In this document: piece by piece, positions 18,546 through 25,435 of the stretch
Layout of the letters: each line of letters starts with the position of its first letter
Numbering within the stretch: the first letter of the stretch is position 1
Assembly: GCF_030283145.1 (NCBI RefSeq)
Contig: NZ_JASNWE010000008.1
Coordinates: 62,001 to 126,000 of the forward strand
Length of the DNA stretch: 64,000 nt
Origin: Actinomadura xylanilytica
GTDB taxonomy: Bacteria; Actinomycetota; Actinomycetes; Streptosporangiales; Streptosporangiaceae
Direction of reading: 5' to 3'
The notes under the pieces: model-generated
The model's database searches: none
What the model saw: the letters and a program-made list of their open reading frames with translations, nothing else
Told to the model about the DNA's origin: nothing
Translations under genes and position numbers: made by a program

Positions 18546-19802
18546 TCATGCCGCCGGGGCCACCTTCTGCATGGCATTGATGACCCGGTCCATGGCGTCG
18601 CCGCCGCGCGGGTCGGTCAGGTTGGCGAGCAGCTTGAGGGTGAAGCGCATCAGCGTGGGGTGGGGCAGGCCGTGCGTGGTCAGGAACTTCATCACCCGGG
18701 GGTCCCCGATCGCCTGCACGAAGACGCGGGCGAGGGTGAAGTAGCCGCCGTGCTCGTCCTTGAGGATGCGCGGGTACTCGTACAGCGCCCGCTCGCGCTG
18801 CGCCGGGGTGCGGCGGGCCAGGGCCTGCACCATGATCTCGGCGGCCAGCCGGCCGGACTCCAGCGCGTAGTCGATGCCCTCGCCGTTGAACGGGTTGATC
18901 ATCCCGCCGGCGTCGCCGACCAGCAGCATGCCGCGGGTGTAGTGCGGCTGCCGGTTGAAGCCCATGGGCAGCGCCGCGCCGCGCACCGGGCCGGTGGCGT
19001 GCTGCTCGTCGAATTGCCACTCCGGCGGCATCTGGCCGGTCCAGCCCTTGAGCATGCCGCGGTAGTCGACGCTCTGGAACGCCTTGCTGGTGTTGAGGAG
19101 GCCGAGCCCGACGTTGCAGGTGCCGTCGGCGAGGGGGAAGACCCAGCCGTAGCCGGGCAGCAGCCGCTGCCCGTCCCACAGCTCCAGCCACGCCTCCATG
19201 TACTCGTCGGTGTGCCGGGGGCTCTGGTAGTAGCGGCGGACGGCGACGCCCATCGGCCGGTCCTCGCGCCGTTGCAGGCCCATCGCCAGCGAGAGCCGGG
19301 TCGAGTTGCCGTCGGCGGCGACCACCAGGGGGGCGCGGTACTCGACCTCCTCGCCCTCGAACTTGGCGGTGACGCCGATGATGCGATCGGTGCGCTCGTC
19401 CAGGATGGGGCCGGTCACATTGCAGCCCTGGAGCAGCCGGGCGCCGGCCTTGGCGGCGTGCTCGGCGAGGAGCTGATCGAAGTCCATCCGGGTGCGGACC
19501 AGGCCGAAGTCGGGGAAGCTCGCCAGCTCGGGCCAGGGCAGCTCGACCTTGACGCCGCCGCCGTAGATGCGCAGGCCCTTGTTGCGGGACCAGCCGGGGG
19601 CGTCGAGGTCGACGCCCATCCCGATCAGCGCGCGGACGGCGCGCGGAGTGAGGCCGTCACCGCAGATCTTGTCGCGCGGGAACGTGGCCTTCTCCAGCAG
19701 CAGGACGTCCAGACCGGCCTGGGCCAGCCAGTAGGCGGTCGACGCCCCGGCGGGGCCGGCCCCGACGACGATGATGTCTGCCTGCCGGGTGGACTCGGTC
19801 AC
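18546..19802 (-). CDS. menJ: Geranylgeranyl reductase-family flavoprotein (menaquinone reductase MenJ-like)
   Basis: A 418-residue FAD-dependent reductase. The Rossmann motif VVGAGPAGASTAYWLA opens the protein, KICGDGLTPRAV near residues 44-55 is the geranylgeranyl reductase family box, and LLVGDAGGMINPFNGEGIDYAL near residue 290 is the second FAD motif. The closest known role is partial saturation of the isoprenoid tail of menaquinone (mycobacterial MenJ); archaeal-type lipid or chlorophyll-type reductases share the fold. Location between nuo and menG supports the menaquinone role. It starts with GTG, preceded by GAGGAA five bases upstream, and carries a Rex operator 24 nt upstream of the start. 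Confidence 0.85.
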   Translation of the reverse strand: MTESTRQADIIVVGAGPAGASTAYWLAQAGLDVLLLEKATFPRDKICGDGLTPRAVRALIGMGVDLDAPGWSRNKGLRIYGGGVKVELPWPELASFPDFGLVRTRMDFDQLLAEHAAKAGARLLQGCNVTGPILDERTDRIIGVTAKFEGEEVEYRAPLVVAADGNSTRLSLAMGLQRREDRPMGVAVRRYYQSPRHTDEYMEAWLELWDGQRLLPGYGWVFPLADGTCNVGLGLLNTSKAFQSVDYRGMLKGWTGQMPPEWQFDEQHATGPVRGAALPMGFNRQPHYTRGMLLVGDAGGMINPFNGEGIDYALESGRLAAEIMVQALARRTPAQRERALYEYPRILKDEHGGYFTLARVFVQAIGDPRVMKFLTTHGLPHPTLMRFTLKLLANLTDPRGGDAMDRVINAMQKVAPAA

Positions 19803-19825
19803 AGCGTTCCTCTTTAGCTCGTTCG

Positions 19826-19845
19826 CTTGTGAAGTACTTCACAAG
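19826..19845. promoter_or_regulatory. Rex operator upstream of menJ
   Basis: CTTGTGAAGTACTTCACAAG is a perfect 20-bp palindrome and matches the Rex consensus TTGTGAA-N4-TTCACAA in every specified position. It lies between menG and menJ, 24 nt before the menJ GTG. A -10-like TAGACT on the minus strand (around 19857-19862) would place the transcription start just before the operator, so Rex binding should block menJ transcription when NADH/NAD+ is low. Rex itself is encoded at 42518-43261 in this window. Confidence 0.85.
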
Positions 19846-19947
19846 GATGCGGGGGGAGTCTATTCCTTTGGAGCGGGTCGTGGGTACCTCTCGGCCGGGA
19901 CCGATTTGGACCGGTCCGAAAACGATCGGTTTCCGTTCCCGCCGTGC

Positions 19948-20649
19948 TCAGCCGGGGTTGACAGCGTGGTGCAGCGCCGCAACACCGAAGGTCAGGTCGC
20001 GCCACCGCACCGCGTCCCAGCCCGCGGCCTGGATCCGCCGGGCCAGCGTCGCCTGCTCGGGCCAGGCGAGCGTCGACTCGGCGAGATAGGTGTAGGAGTC
20101 GGGGTTGGAGCTGACCCGTGCCAGCAGCGGCAGCCCGTACCGCAAGTGCGCCTTGTGTCCGAACGCGAGCAGCGCGTTCGGCGGGTGACTGACCTCACAG
20201 ACCAGCAGCCGGCCGCCCGGCTTGGCCACCCTGCGCAGCTCGCGCAGGGCCCGGCCGGTGTCGGCGACGTTGCGCAGGCCGAAGGAGATGGTCACCGCGT
20301 CGAACGAGTCGTCGGCGAAGGGCAGCCGCAGCGCGTCGCCGGCCACGAAGCCGAGCCGGCGGACGCCGGCCTGCCTGCGGGTGCCGACGCGCAGCATGCC
20401 GAGGGAGAAGTCGCAGGCCACCGTGTCGGCCCCGGCCTCGGCGAACGGCACCGAGGAGGTCCCCGTCCCGGCCGCGAGGTCGAGGATCCGCTCACCCGGG
20501 CGGGCGTCCACGGCCTTGACGACCGCACGCCGCCAGCGCCGGTCCTGGCCGCCGGTCATGAGGGTGTTGAGCAGGTCGTAACGCTCGGCGGTGCCGTCGA
20601 ACATCGCCGCCACGTCGGCGGGCTGCTTGTCGAGAGAGGCGCGGGTCAT
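19948..20649 (-). CDS. menG: Demethylmenaquinone methyltransferase
   Basis: A 233-residue SAM-dependent C-methyltransferase that performs the last ring methylation in menaquinone synthesis. It starts with the UbiE/COQ5 signature: VAAMFDGTAERYDLLNTLMT then WRRAVV. Motif I is ILDLAAGTGTSS near residues 56-67, and the second UbiE signature is ISFGLRNVADTGRALREL near residue 120. It lies upstream of menJ in the same direction; the 145-bp gap with a Rex site suggests menJ can be transcribed separately. Confidence 0.93.
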   Translation of the reverse strand: MTRASLDKQPADVAAMFDGTAERYDLLNTLMTGGQDRRWRRAVVKAVDARPGERILDLAAGTGTSSVPFAEAGADTVACDFSLGMLRVGTRRQAGVRRLGFVAGDALRLPFADDSFDAVTISFGLRNVADTGRALRELRRVAKPGGRLLVCEVSHPPNALLAFGHKAHLRYGLPLLARVSSNPDSYTYLAESTLAWPEQATLARRIQAAGWDAVRWRDLTFGVAALHHAVNPG

Positions 20650-20751
20650 GCCCCCACCCTAAGAGGCCGCAGGGGACGCGCCGCGCACGGCCTCAGGCAG
20701 GGGGCGCCGGGACCATACGGGAGACGGGGCGCCGGGCGGAAACGCCGGGGC

Positions 20752-20991
20752 TCAGGCGTCTTCCTTGGTGACCGACTCCTTGAACCTGCTCTTCTTGGAG
20801 CGCACGCCCGAGGCGACGACCGACGACATGGCGTCGCGCTGCCTGGACAGCAGGACGAAGCTGACGACGCCGCTGATCAGCAGCGCCAGCAGCAGGAGCA
20901 GGACACCGCGGGCCCCGAACAGCGCGAGCACGCCCGCGGTGACGAGGAAGATCACGATGCGGGCGGCGGAGTACAGGATGACGGAGCGCAT
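20752..20991 (-). CDS. DUF4229 small membrane protein
   Basis: A 79-residue protein with two closely spaced hydrophobic helices (residues 3-25 and 29-48) and a positively charged tail (SKKSRFKESVTKEDA). This architecture and the opening MRSVILYSAARIVIFLV match the actinobacterial DUF4229 family, of unknown function and often found near menaquinone genes. It follows the same direction as menG with a 102-bp gap. Confidence 0.75.
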   Translation of the reverse strand: MRSVILYSAARIVIFLVTAGVLALFGARGVLLLLLALLISGVVSFVLLSRQRDAMSSVVASGVRSKKSRFKESVTKEDA

Positions 20992-21060
20992 GACCCTTCG
21001 AGGGTACCCACTCGCCCCCGCGCCCCTGCTCAGGGGTCCCGCCAGCGCCCGCGCCGGGGC

Positions 21061-22038
21061 TCAGCCGAGGACGTCGAGGAAGAGGGCCGGGTCGACGTTG
21101 CCGCCCGACAGCACCGAGACATGGGTGCGCGCCACTGGCAGCTCGTCGCGATGGAACAGGTAGGCGGCGGTGGCGACGGCGCCGCCCGGCTCGGCGACGA
21201 GCCGGGCCTCGCGGGCGAGCCGGCGCATGGCCAGCCGGATCTCCTCCTCGCTCACCGCGACGAAGCCGTCGACCAACTCGCGGATGTGCGCGAACGTCAG
21301 GTCGCCGACCCGCTGCGCGCGCAGCGCGTCGGCGATGGTGCGGCCGGTCTCCTCCGGCTCCCACGCCACCGGGCGGCCCGCGCGGTGGGAGTCGCGGGCG
21401 TCGGCGGCCAGCTCGGGCTCGACCCCGATGACCTTGATCTCCGGGCGCACCGCCTTGACCGCGGCGGCGACGCCGGCGATGAGCCCGCCGCCGCTGACCG
21501 GGACGAGCACCACCCCGGCGTCCGGCCGGTCCCGGACGATCTCCAGGCCCACCGTGCCCTGGCCGGCGATGACGCGCGCGTCGTCGAACGGCGGGACGAG
21601 GGTGAACCCGTGCGCCGCGGCGAGCTGCTCGGCGGTGCCGGTGCGCGCCTCCATCGTCGGCTCCACGTAGACGATCTCGGCGCCGAGCGCGATGCACGCC
21701 TCGACCTTCACCCCGGGGGTGGTGTGCGGGACGACCAGGACCGCCCGGACGCCGAGCGCGCGGGCGGTGTAGGCGACCGCCTGCGCGTGGTTGCCGCTGG
21801 AGTGGGTGACGACGCCGCGCCGCCGCTCGTCCTCGGGCAGCCCGGCGATCGTGGCGTACGCGCCGCGCAGCTTGAAGGCGCCGACCGGCTGGAGGGACTC
21901 CGGCTTGACGAGCAGCTCCGGCCCGTCGCCGCGGCGGGCGCCGGCGCGGGGGAACGGGATGAGCGGGGTGCGGACGGCGACGCCCTCCAGGCGTTCGGCG
22001 GCCCGCTCGATCTCCGCGAGCGACACAAGATCGGACAT
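21061..22038 (-). CDS. Threonine/serine dehydratase-like PLP enzyme
   Basis: A 325-residue fold-type II PLP enzyme. The PLP lysine sits in GAFKLRGAY near residues 54-62, SSGNHAQAVAY near residue 79 is the substrate/PLP loop, and VPVSGGGLIAGVA near residue 183 is the phosphate-binding glycine loop. It lacks the C-terminal ACT-like regulatory domain of biosynthetic IlvA, so it resembles catabolic threonine dehydratases, serine racemases and hydroxyectoine-pathway dehydratases. The substrate cannot be fixed from sequence. It stands divergently from bldC. Confidence 0.85.
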   Translation of the reverse strand: MSDLVSLAEIERAAERLEGVAVRTPLIPFPRAGARRGDGPELLVKPESLQPVGAFKLRGAYATIAGLPEDERRRGVVTHSSGNHAQAVAYTARALGVRAVLVVPHTTPGVKVEACIALGAEIVYVEPTMEARTGTAEQLAAAHGFTLVPPFDDARVIAGQGTVGLEIVRDRPDAGVVLVPVSGGGLIAGVAAAVKAVRPEIKVIGVEPELAADARDSHRAGRPVAWEPEETGRTIADALRAQRVGDLTFAHIRELVDGFVAVSEEEIRLAMRRLAREARLVAEPGGAVATAAYLFHRDELPVARTHVSVLSGGNVDPALFLDVLG

Positions 22039-22292
22039 GCCGGGAGACTATTCGTTCGCCCGCTCCGGGTGTTAACGAGCGTGTCAACGGTGCGTACCGG
22101 GCGGTACACGGCGGGTCTATCGCGATCAATGTGACCACTGTGTCCAATGCCACGTTTACTTCGCGTTATACCGCCTGTTCGGGCAGCTACACAGCGTGAT
22201 GTTTTGCGAAAACAAGGGAGAAATCGGTCTTGACCCGCCACACTGTAAACAGTCCACCCGCGCCGAGAGCGGGACAAAGGGGGAGTAACAAC

Positions 22293-22496
22293 GTGGAGAG
22301 CACGAGCGAGCGCCTGCTGACCCCAGGAGAGGTCGCCGCCCTCTTCCGGGTCGATCCGAAGACGGTCACCCGCTGGGCCGCGGCGGGCCGGATCAGCAGC
22401 ATCCGCACTCCGGGAGGCCATCGGCGCTTCCGCGAGTCCGAGGTGCACGCGCTGCTGCGCGGGGAAGAGCCGGTGGCCGAGCACATCGCCCGCTGA
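22293..22496 (+). CDS. bldC: Developmental regulator BldC (MerR-like DNA-binding domain)
   Basis: A 67-residue protein made of a single winged helix-turn-helix: LLTPGEVAALFRVDPKTVTRWAAAGRIS followed by the wing SIRTPGGHRRFRESEV. Streptomyces BldC is 68 residues and nearly colinear. BldC binds direct repeats cooperatively and delays the onset of development. I chose the GTG at 22293 because it sits eight bases behind a strong ribosome binding site (AAAGGGGGAG) and gives the family length; a TTG 63 nt upstream is rejected. About 250 bp of noncoding DNA precede it, the likely promoter region. Confidence 0.92.
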   Translation: MESTSERLLTPGEVAALFRVDPKTVTRWAAAGRISSIRTPGGHRRFRESEVHALLRGEEPVAEHIAR

Positions 22497-22535
22497 CCTG
22501 GGCGGGACCGTCCCCCGCCGGTCCGTCCACGGCGG

Positions 22536-22799
22536 TCAGCCGCCCCCCTCGCCGGCCTTCCACTCCTCGAAGACGCGGAGCAGTTCCTCGTCCCCGTCCC
22601 GCCACCCGCGCCGCTTCTCCTCCAGCTCCTCCTCGGTCAGCGACTGGCCGAGGAGCCGCTCGTAGCCGGGATCGCCGGGGCCGACCCGCACATACGCGTC
22701 GGCGATGATCTGCCCCTCGCCCTCCTCGCCCCCCGCGGAGTCGGCCAGGACGCTGTGAGGCACCCGGAGCGTGCCGTCGGGGAGCCGGATCACGTACAT
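22536..22799 (-). CDS. Small acidic protein downstream of metallopeptidase gene
   Basis: An 87-residue protein of no family I recognise. It opens MYVIRLPDGTLRVPHSVLAD, has an acidic Glu-rich middle (GGEEGEGQ), a segment PGDPGYERLLGQSLTEEELE, and ends in a charged helix (ELLRVFEEWKAGEGGG). It has no signal peptide and no membrane segment. It starts 26 nt after the stop of the lethal-factor-like peptidase gene and is surely co-transcribed with it. Position and acidity fit an inhibitor or immunity partner, but that is only inference. Confidence 0.6.
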   Translation of the reverse strand: MYVIRLPDGTLRVPHSVLADSAGGEEGEGQIIADAYVRVGPGDPGYERLLGQSLTEEELEEKRRGWRDGDEELLRVFEEWKAGEGGG

Positions 22800-22825
22800 C
22801 GTCGATCACCTTCGATGTTGGCTAA

Positions 22826-23779
22826 TCAGATTCCGTATCGGCGGTTGAAGAACAGCATGACCTCTAGGGCGACGCGAATGTTGCCGGCGAGCATATCGAC
22901 CAGCGCGGGCCGCTGGTGTGCGGAGATGGCGGCGAAGGCGTCGGCGAAGAACTCCCTGCGGCCGAGCGCGTCGGGCTGGCGGTGGAAGTCGCTCGCCAGG
23001 CTGGGGCGGCACAGTTCGTACAGCGACCGGAACGCGGCGCTGTCGGAGCGCCACTCCGCGCCGTCGCCGTCGATGTCGTCGAGCGCGTGCCCGACCTCGT
23101 GCATCATCACGTCCGGCGTGGGCGACGGGCGGTCGCCCACCACGATCTTGCGGTCGCCGTAGGCGCCGGCGCAGATGTCCCAGGTGGCCTTGCCCGACGG
23201 CAGCGGCCGGTCGCGCAGGTGGCCCATGTCGTCGAGCTGCGGGACGCCGCCCGGCCCGACGTAGATGCCGTCGAGCCCGCCCGCCAGCCGCTCCTTCAGC
23301 GGCTCGGGGAGCGCCGCCAGGCTGTCGACCGCCCTGATCACCTCGGGCGTCGGCGGCCCGAGCCGGTCGTCCCACTGCCGGTGCAGGAGGCCTTCGAGGA
23401 CGCCGCAGTGCTGGAGCCCGTCCGCCATGCGCGGCGTGCCCGGCGCGCGCGGCCGGGCGCGGAGCGGCTCGTCGTCGAGCTCGAAGTCGCTCCAGGAGTA
23501 GTCGCCGGCCCTCGGGACGCCGCGCGCGTGCCTCGGCCGCCCGTACCGTCCGGCCGGCGCCTCGGTCTCGGCGGGCCCGCCGGTGCCGTCCGCGCCCTGG
23601 CGCAGGGCGAAGTCGTCGTCGCGGCCGGCCTTGCGGAACCGCCCGAACCGGTCACGGGGCTGGCTGTGGCGCGGCCGGACGTGGCGCGGCTCGGGACGCT
23701 GCCCGGCGTCGGGGGGCGAGGGCGCATAGGAGGTGTCCCTCAGGTCCCGGGGCTTTCGGTGGATGCCTTTGAAGCGCAT
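22826..23779 (-). CDS. Anthrax lethal factor-like (ATLF-like) zinc metallopeptidase
   Basis: A 317-residue protein. Residues 1-115 are Arg/Pro/Asp-rich and probably disordered; the C-terminal 160 residues form a compact domain with the zinc motif HEVGH at 227-231, followed by ALDDIDG, and a downstream EFFADAFA at 276-283 whose Glu is the expected third ligand. HExGH plus E(F/Y)FAxAF is the pattern of ATLF-like domains in toxins and related proteins. There is no signal peptide, so it is either cytosolic or exported by a route not visible here. The start at 23779 follows AGAGGAG by six bases; the 33-codon extension upstream is poorly supported. A small acidic gene follows directly. Confidence 0.7.
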   Translation of the reverse strand: MRFKGIHRKPRDLRDTSYAPSPPDAGQRPEPRHVRPRHSQPRDRFGRFRKAGRDDDFALRQGADGTGGPAETEAPAGRYGRPRHARGVPRAGDYSWSDFELDDEPLRARPRAPGTPRMADGLQHCGVLEGLLHRQWDDRLGPPTPEVIRAVDSLAALPEPLKERLAGGLDGIYVGPGGVPQLDDMGHLRDRPLPSGKATWDICAGAYGDRKIVVGDRPSPTPDVMMHEVGHALDDIDGDGAEWRSDSAAFRSLYELCRPSLASDFHRQPDALGRREFFADAFAAISAHQRPALVDMLAGNIRVALEVMLFFNRRYGI

Positions 23780-23894
23780 CAGGCTCCTCTGTCCGCGGGC
23801 CCGCGGTCTCAACGATCGCCGGGGCCCCCGGAGGCAGGGTAAGCCGGAACCCGACACGCCGTCATCCCCGGAAGTCACGCACTACTCTCAGGAC

Positions 23895-24209
23895 ATGCCG
23901 TTTGCGCTGCTCGCCCTCGTTCTGGTCGGTGTGTGGCTGTTCTGCCTCCTCGACATCCTCACCACCGACGAGGAGGCGATGCACGGGTTGCCCAAGTTCG
24001 GCTGGCTCCTGGTCGCCCTGCTCGGCTTCCTCGCCGGAGCGGCGGCGTGGCTGCTGCTCGGCCGGCCCCGCCGCCACCTCGTCGACCCGCAGGAGGTGCT
24101 CCTGCCGCCGCCGGACCGGCGCGGCGTCCCCACCCCCAAGGGGCCCGACGACGACCCCGCCTTCCTGCGCGACCTCGACCGGCGGCTGAAGGGCGACGAG
24201 GACAAGTAG
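23895..24209 (+). CDS. PLDc_N-domain small membrane protein
   Basis: A 104-residue protein with two transmembrane helices (residues 3-20 and 34-54) separated by LLDILTTDEEAMHGLPKFGW, the usual PLDc_N (phospholipase D/nuclease N-terminal) arrangement. The hydrophilic C-terminus is Pro/Arg/Asp-rich. Function is unknown; such proteins are common in actinobacteria. The ATG at 23895 follows CTCAGGAC and begins the conserved part; the 54-codon upstream extension overlaps the divergent peptidase gene region and is rejected. Confidence 0.7.
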   Translation: MPFALLALVLVGVWLFCLLDILTTDEEAMHGLPKFGWLLVALLGFLAGAAAWLLLGRPRRHLVDPQEVLLPPPDRRGVPTPKGPDDDPAFLRDLDRRLKGDEDK

Positions 24210-24228
24210 GTCGTGATCCGAACGCGCG

Positions 24229-24261
24229 GGACCCCGGAACCGCTCCGTGGTCCCGGGGTCC
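24229..24261. terminator. Bidirectional stem-loop between convergent genes
   Basis: GGACCCCGGAACC (24229-24241) pairs with GGTCCCGGGGTCC (24249-24261) with one mismatch around a 7-nt loop. It sits between the convergent ends of the PLDc_N gene and ccsB, and GTTTCGG follows on the plus strand. Confidence 0.7.
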
Positions 24262-24280
24262 GTTTCGGTGCCGCTGCGGC

Positions 24281-25435
24281 TCAGGCGTACGAGTGCAGGC
24301 CCGAGAAGATGTAGTTGACGCCGAAGAAGTTGAACAGCAGCGCGGCGAACGCGATCAGCGAGAGGATCGCGGCCTTGCGGCCCTTCCAGCCGGCCGTCGC
24401 ACGCGCGTGCAGGTAGGCGGCGTAGATGATCCAGGTGACGAACGACCAGATCTCCTTGGGGTCCCAGCCCCAGTAGCGGCCCCACGCCTCGTCCGCCCAG
24501 ATGGCGCCCATGATGATCGCGGCGGTCCAGATCGGGAACGCGAACATGGTGACCCGCAGCGCCAGCCGGTCGAGCGTCTCGGCCGCCGGGACGCGCGACA
24601 TGAACCCGCTGCCGCCGAGGGCGGTGGCGGCGACCGGGGCCGGACCCGAGCCCGCGGCGCGGCCGGTGGCCGCGGTGGCGGTGGCCGCGGTGGCGGTGGC
24701 CGCGGTGGCCGCGGTGGCCGCGGTGGCCGCGGTGGCCGCGGTGGCCGCGGTGGCCGCGGTGGCGAGCCTGGCCTCCTGGCGGGCCTTGAGCAGGTAGAGC
24801 AGGGTGGAGGCGCCGGCGACGGTGAACGCGCCGGTCGCGGTGATCGCGGCGGTGACATGGATCGCGATCCAGTACGAGTTGAGCGCCGGGACGACCGGGC
24901 CCGCCTTGTCGTAGAGCCAGATGTTGGCCACGCCGAGCGCGAGCACCGCGGCGGCCATCACGAACGCGCCGAGGAACTGCGCCCGGTAGCGCCACATCAC
25001 GACCAGGAAGGCGGTCACCGCGGCGAACGCGATCGCGGCGAGGAACTCGTACATGTTCGCCCACGGCCAGCGGCTCGCGGACAGCCCGCGGGTCGCGATG
25101 AACCCGAGGTGCGCGGCCCACCCGATCACGTTCAGCAGGATCGCGAGCCGCATCCACTCGACCTTGCGGCCGTCCGCTCCGGCGTCGTCCCCCGAGGCGG
25201 CGGACGGGCCGGCGGACGTGCCGGCCGAGGCGGCGGAGGCGTCCGCGACCTCGGCGCCGTCGGCCCCGACCAGCACCTTGGCCTTGGTGGTCTCGGCGAT
25301 CTCGGCGTCGCGGCGGCGCTGCCCGAAGCCCAGGTCCGCCGCGTAGGCGACCAGGGCGACGATGTAGAGCACGACAGTGCTCAACATGAGCTTGTCGCTC
25401 AGGTTCGCGAGGTCGGCATGGCTCACCCTCGTCAC
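24281..25435 (-). CDS. ccsB: Cytochrome c biogenesis protein CcsB (System II)
   Basis: A 384-residue membrane protein that delivers and attaches heme to apocytochrome c together with ResB. The tryptophan-rich WWD-type motif WGRYWGWDPKEIWSFVTW near residues 315-332 binds heme, and HVTAAITATGAF near residue 193 supplies a conserved His. The N-terminal region has a helix (residues 18-37) and then a charged linker of about 55 residues. A block of Ala-Ala-Thr repeats (about residues 224-258) is inserted after TLLYLLKARQEA and is coded by a minisatellite. It overlaps resB by 4 nt and ends the resA-ccdA-resB-ccsB operon. Confidence 0.93.
   Translation of the reverse strand: MTRVSHADLANLSDKLMLSTVVLYIVALVAYAADLGFGQRRRDAEIAETTKAKVLVGADGAEVADASAASAGTSAGPSAASGDDAGADGRKVEWMRLAILLNVIGWAAHLGFIATRGLSASRWPWANMYEFLAAIAFAAVTAFLVVMWRYRAQFLGAFVMAAAVLALGVANIWLYDKAGPVVPALNSYWIAIHVTAAITATGAFTVAGASTLLYLLKARQEARLATAATAATAATAATAATAATAATATAATATAATGRAAGSGPAPVAATALGGSGFMSRVPAAETLDRLALRVTMFAFPIWTAAIIMGAIWADEAWGRYWGWDPKEIWSFVTWIIYAAYLHARATAGWKGRKAAILSLIAFAALLFNFFGVNYIFSGLHSYA
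24665..24762. repeat. 9-bp minisatellite inside ccsB
   Basis: About eight uninterrupted copies of GGTGGCCGC plus shortened 6-bp variants run through this stretch. On the coding (minus) strand they encode Ala-Ala-Thr triplets, so changes in copy number keep the frame. The segment interrupts an otherwise ordinary CcsB between two membrane parts. Confidence 0.85.

Noticed and set aside
22491..22540. Stem GCTGACC...GGTCAGC between bldC and the small acidic gene
   Set aside because: The outer arms are only seven bases and overlap the bldC stop; inner GGACCG/CGGTCC helps, but the overall fold is not convincing as a terminator.
23780..23878. 33-codon N-terminal extension of the lethal-factor-like peptidase
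   Set aside because: The upstream start lacks a ribosome binding site, whereas the ATG at 23779 follows AGAGGAG at good spacing.
24497..24797. Plus-strand Ala/Val-repeat open frame across the ccsB minisatellite
   Set aside because: It is the antisense reading of the in-frame repeat; CcsB on the minus strand has family motifs on both sides.
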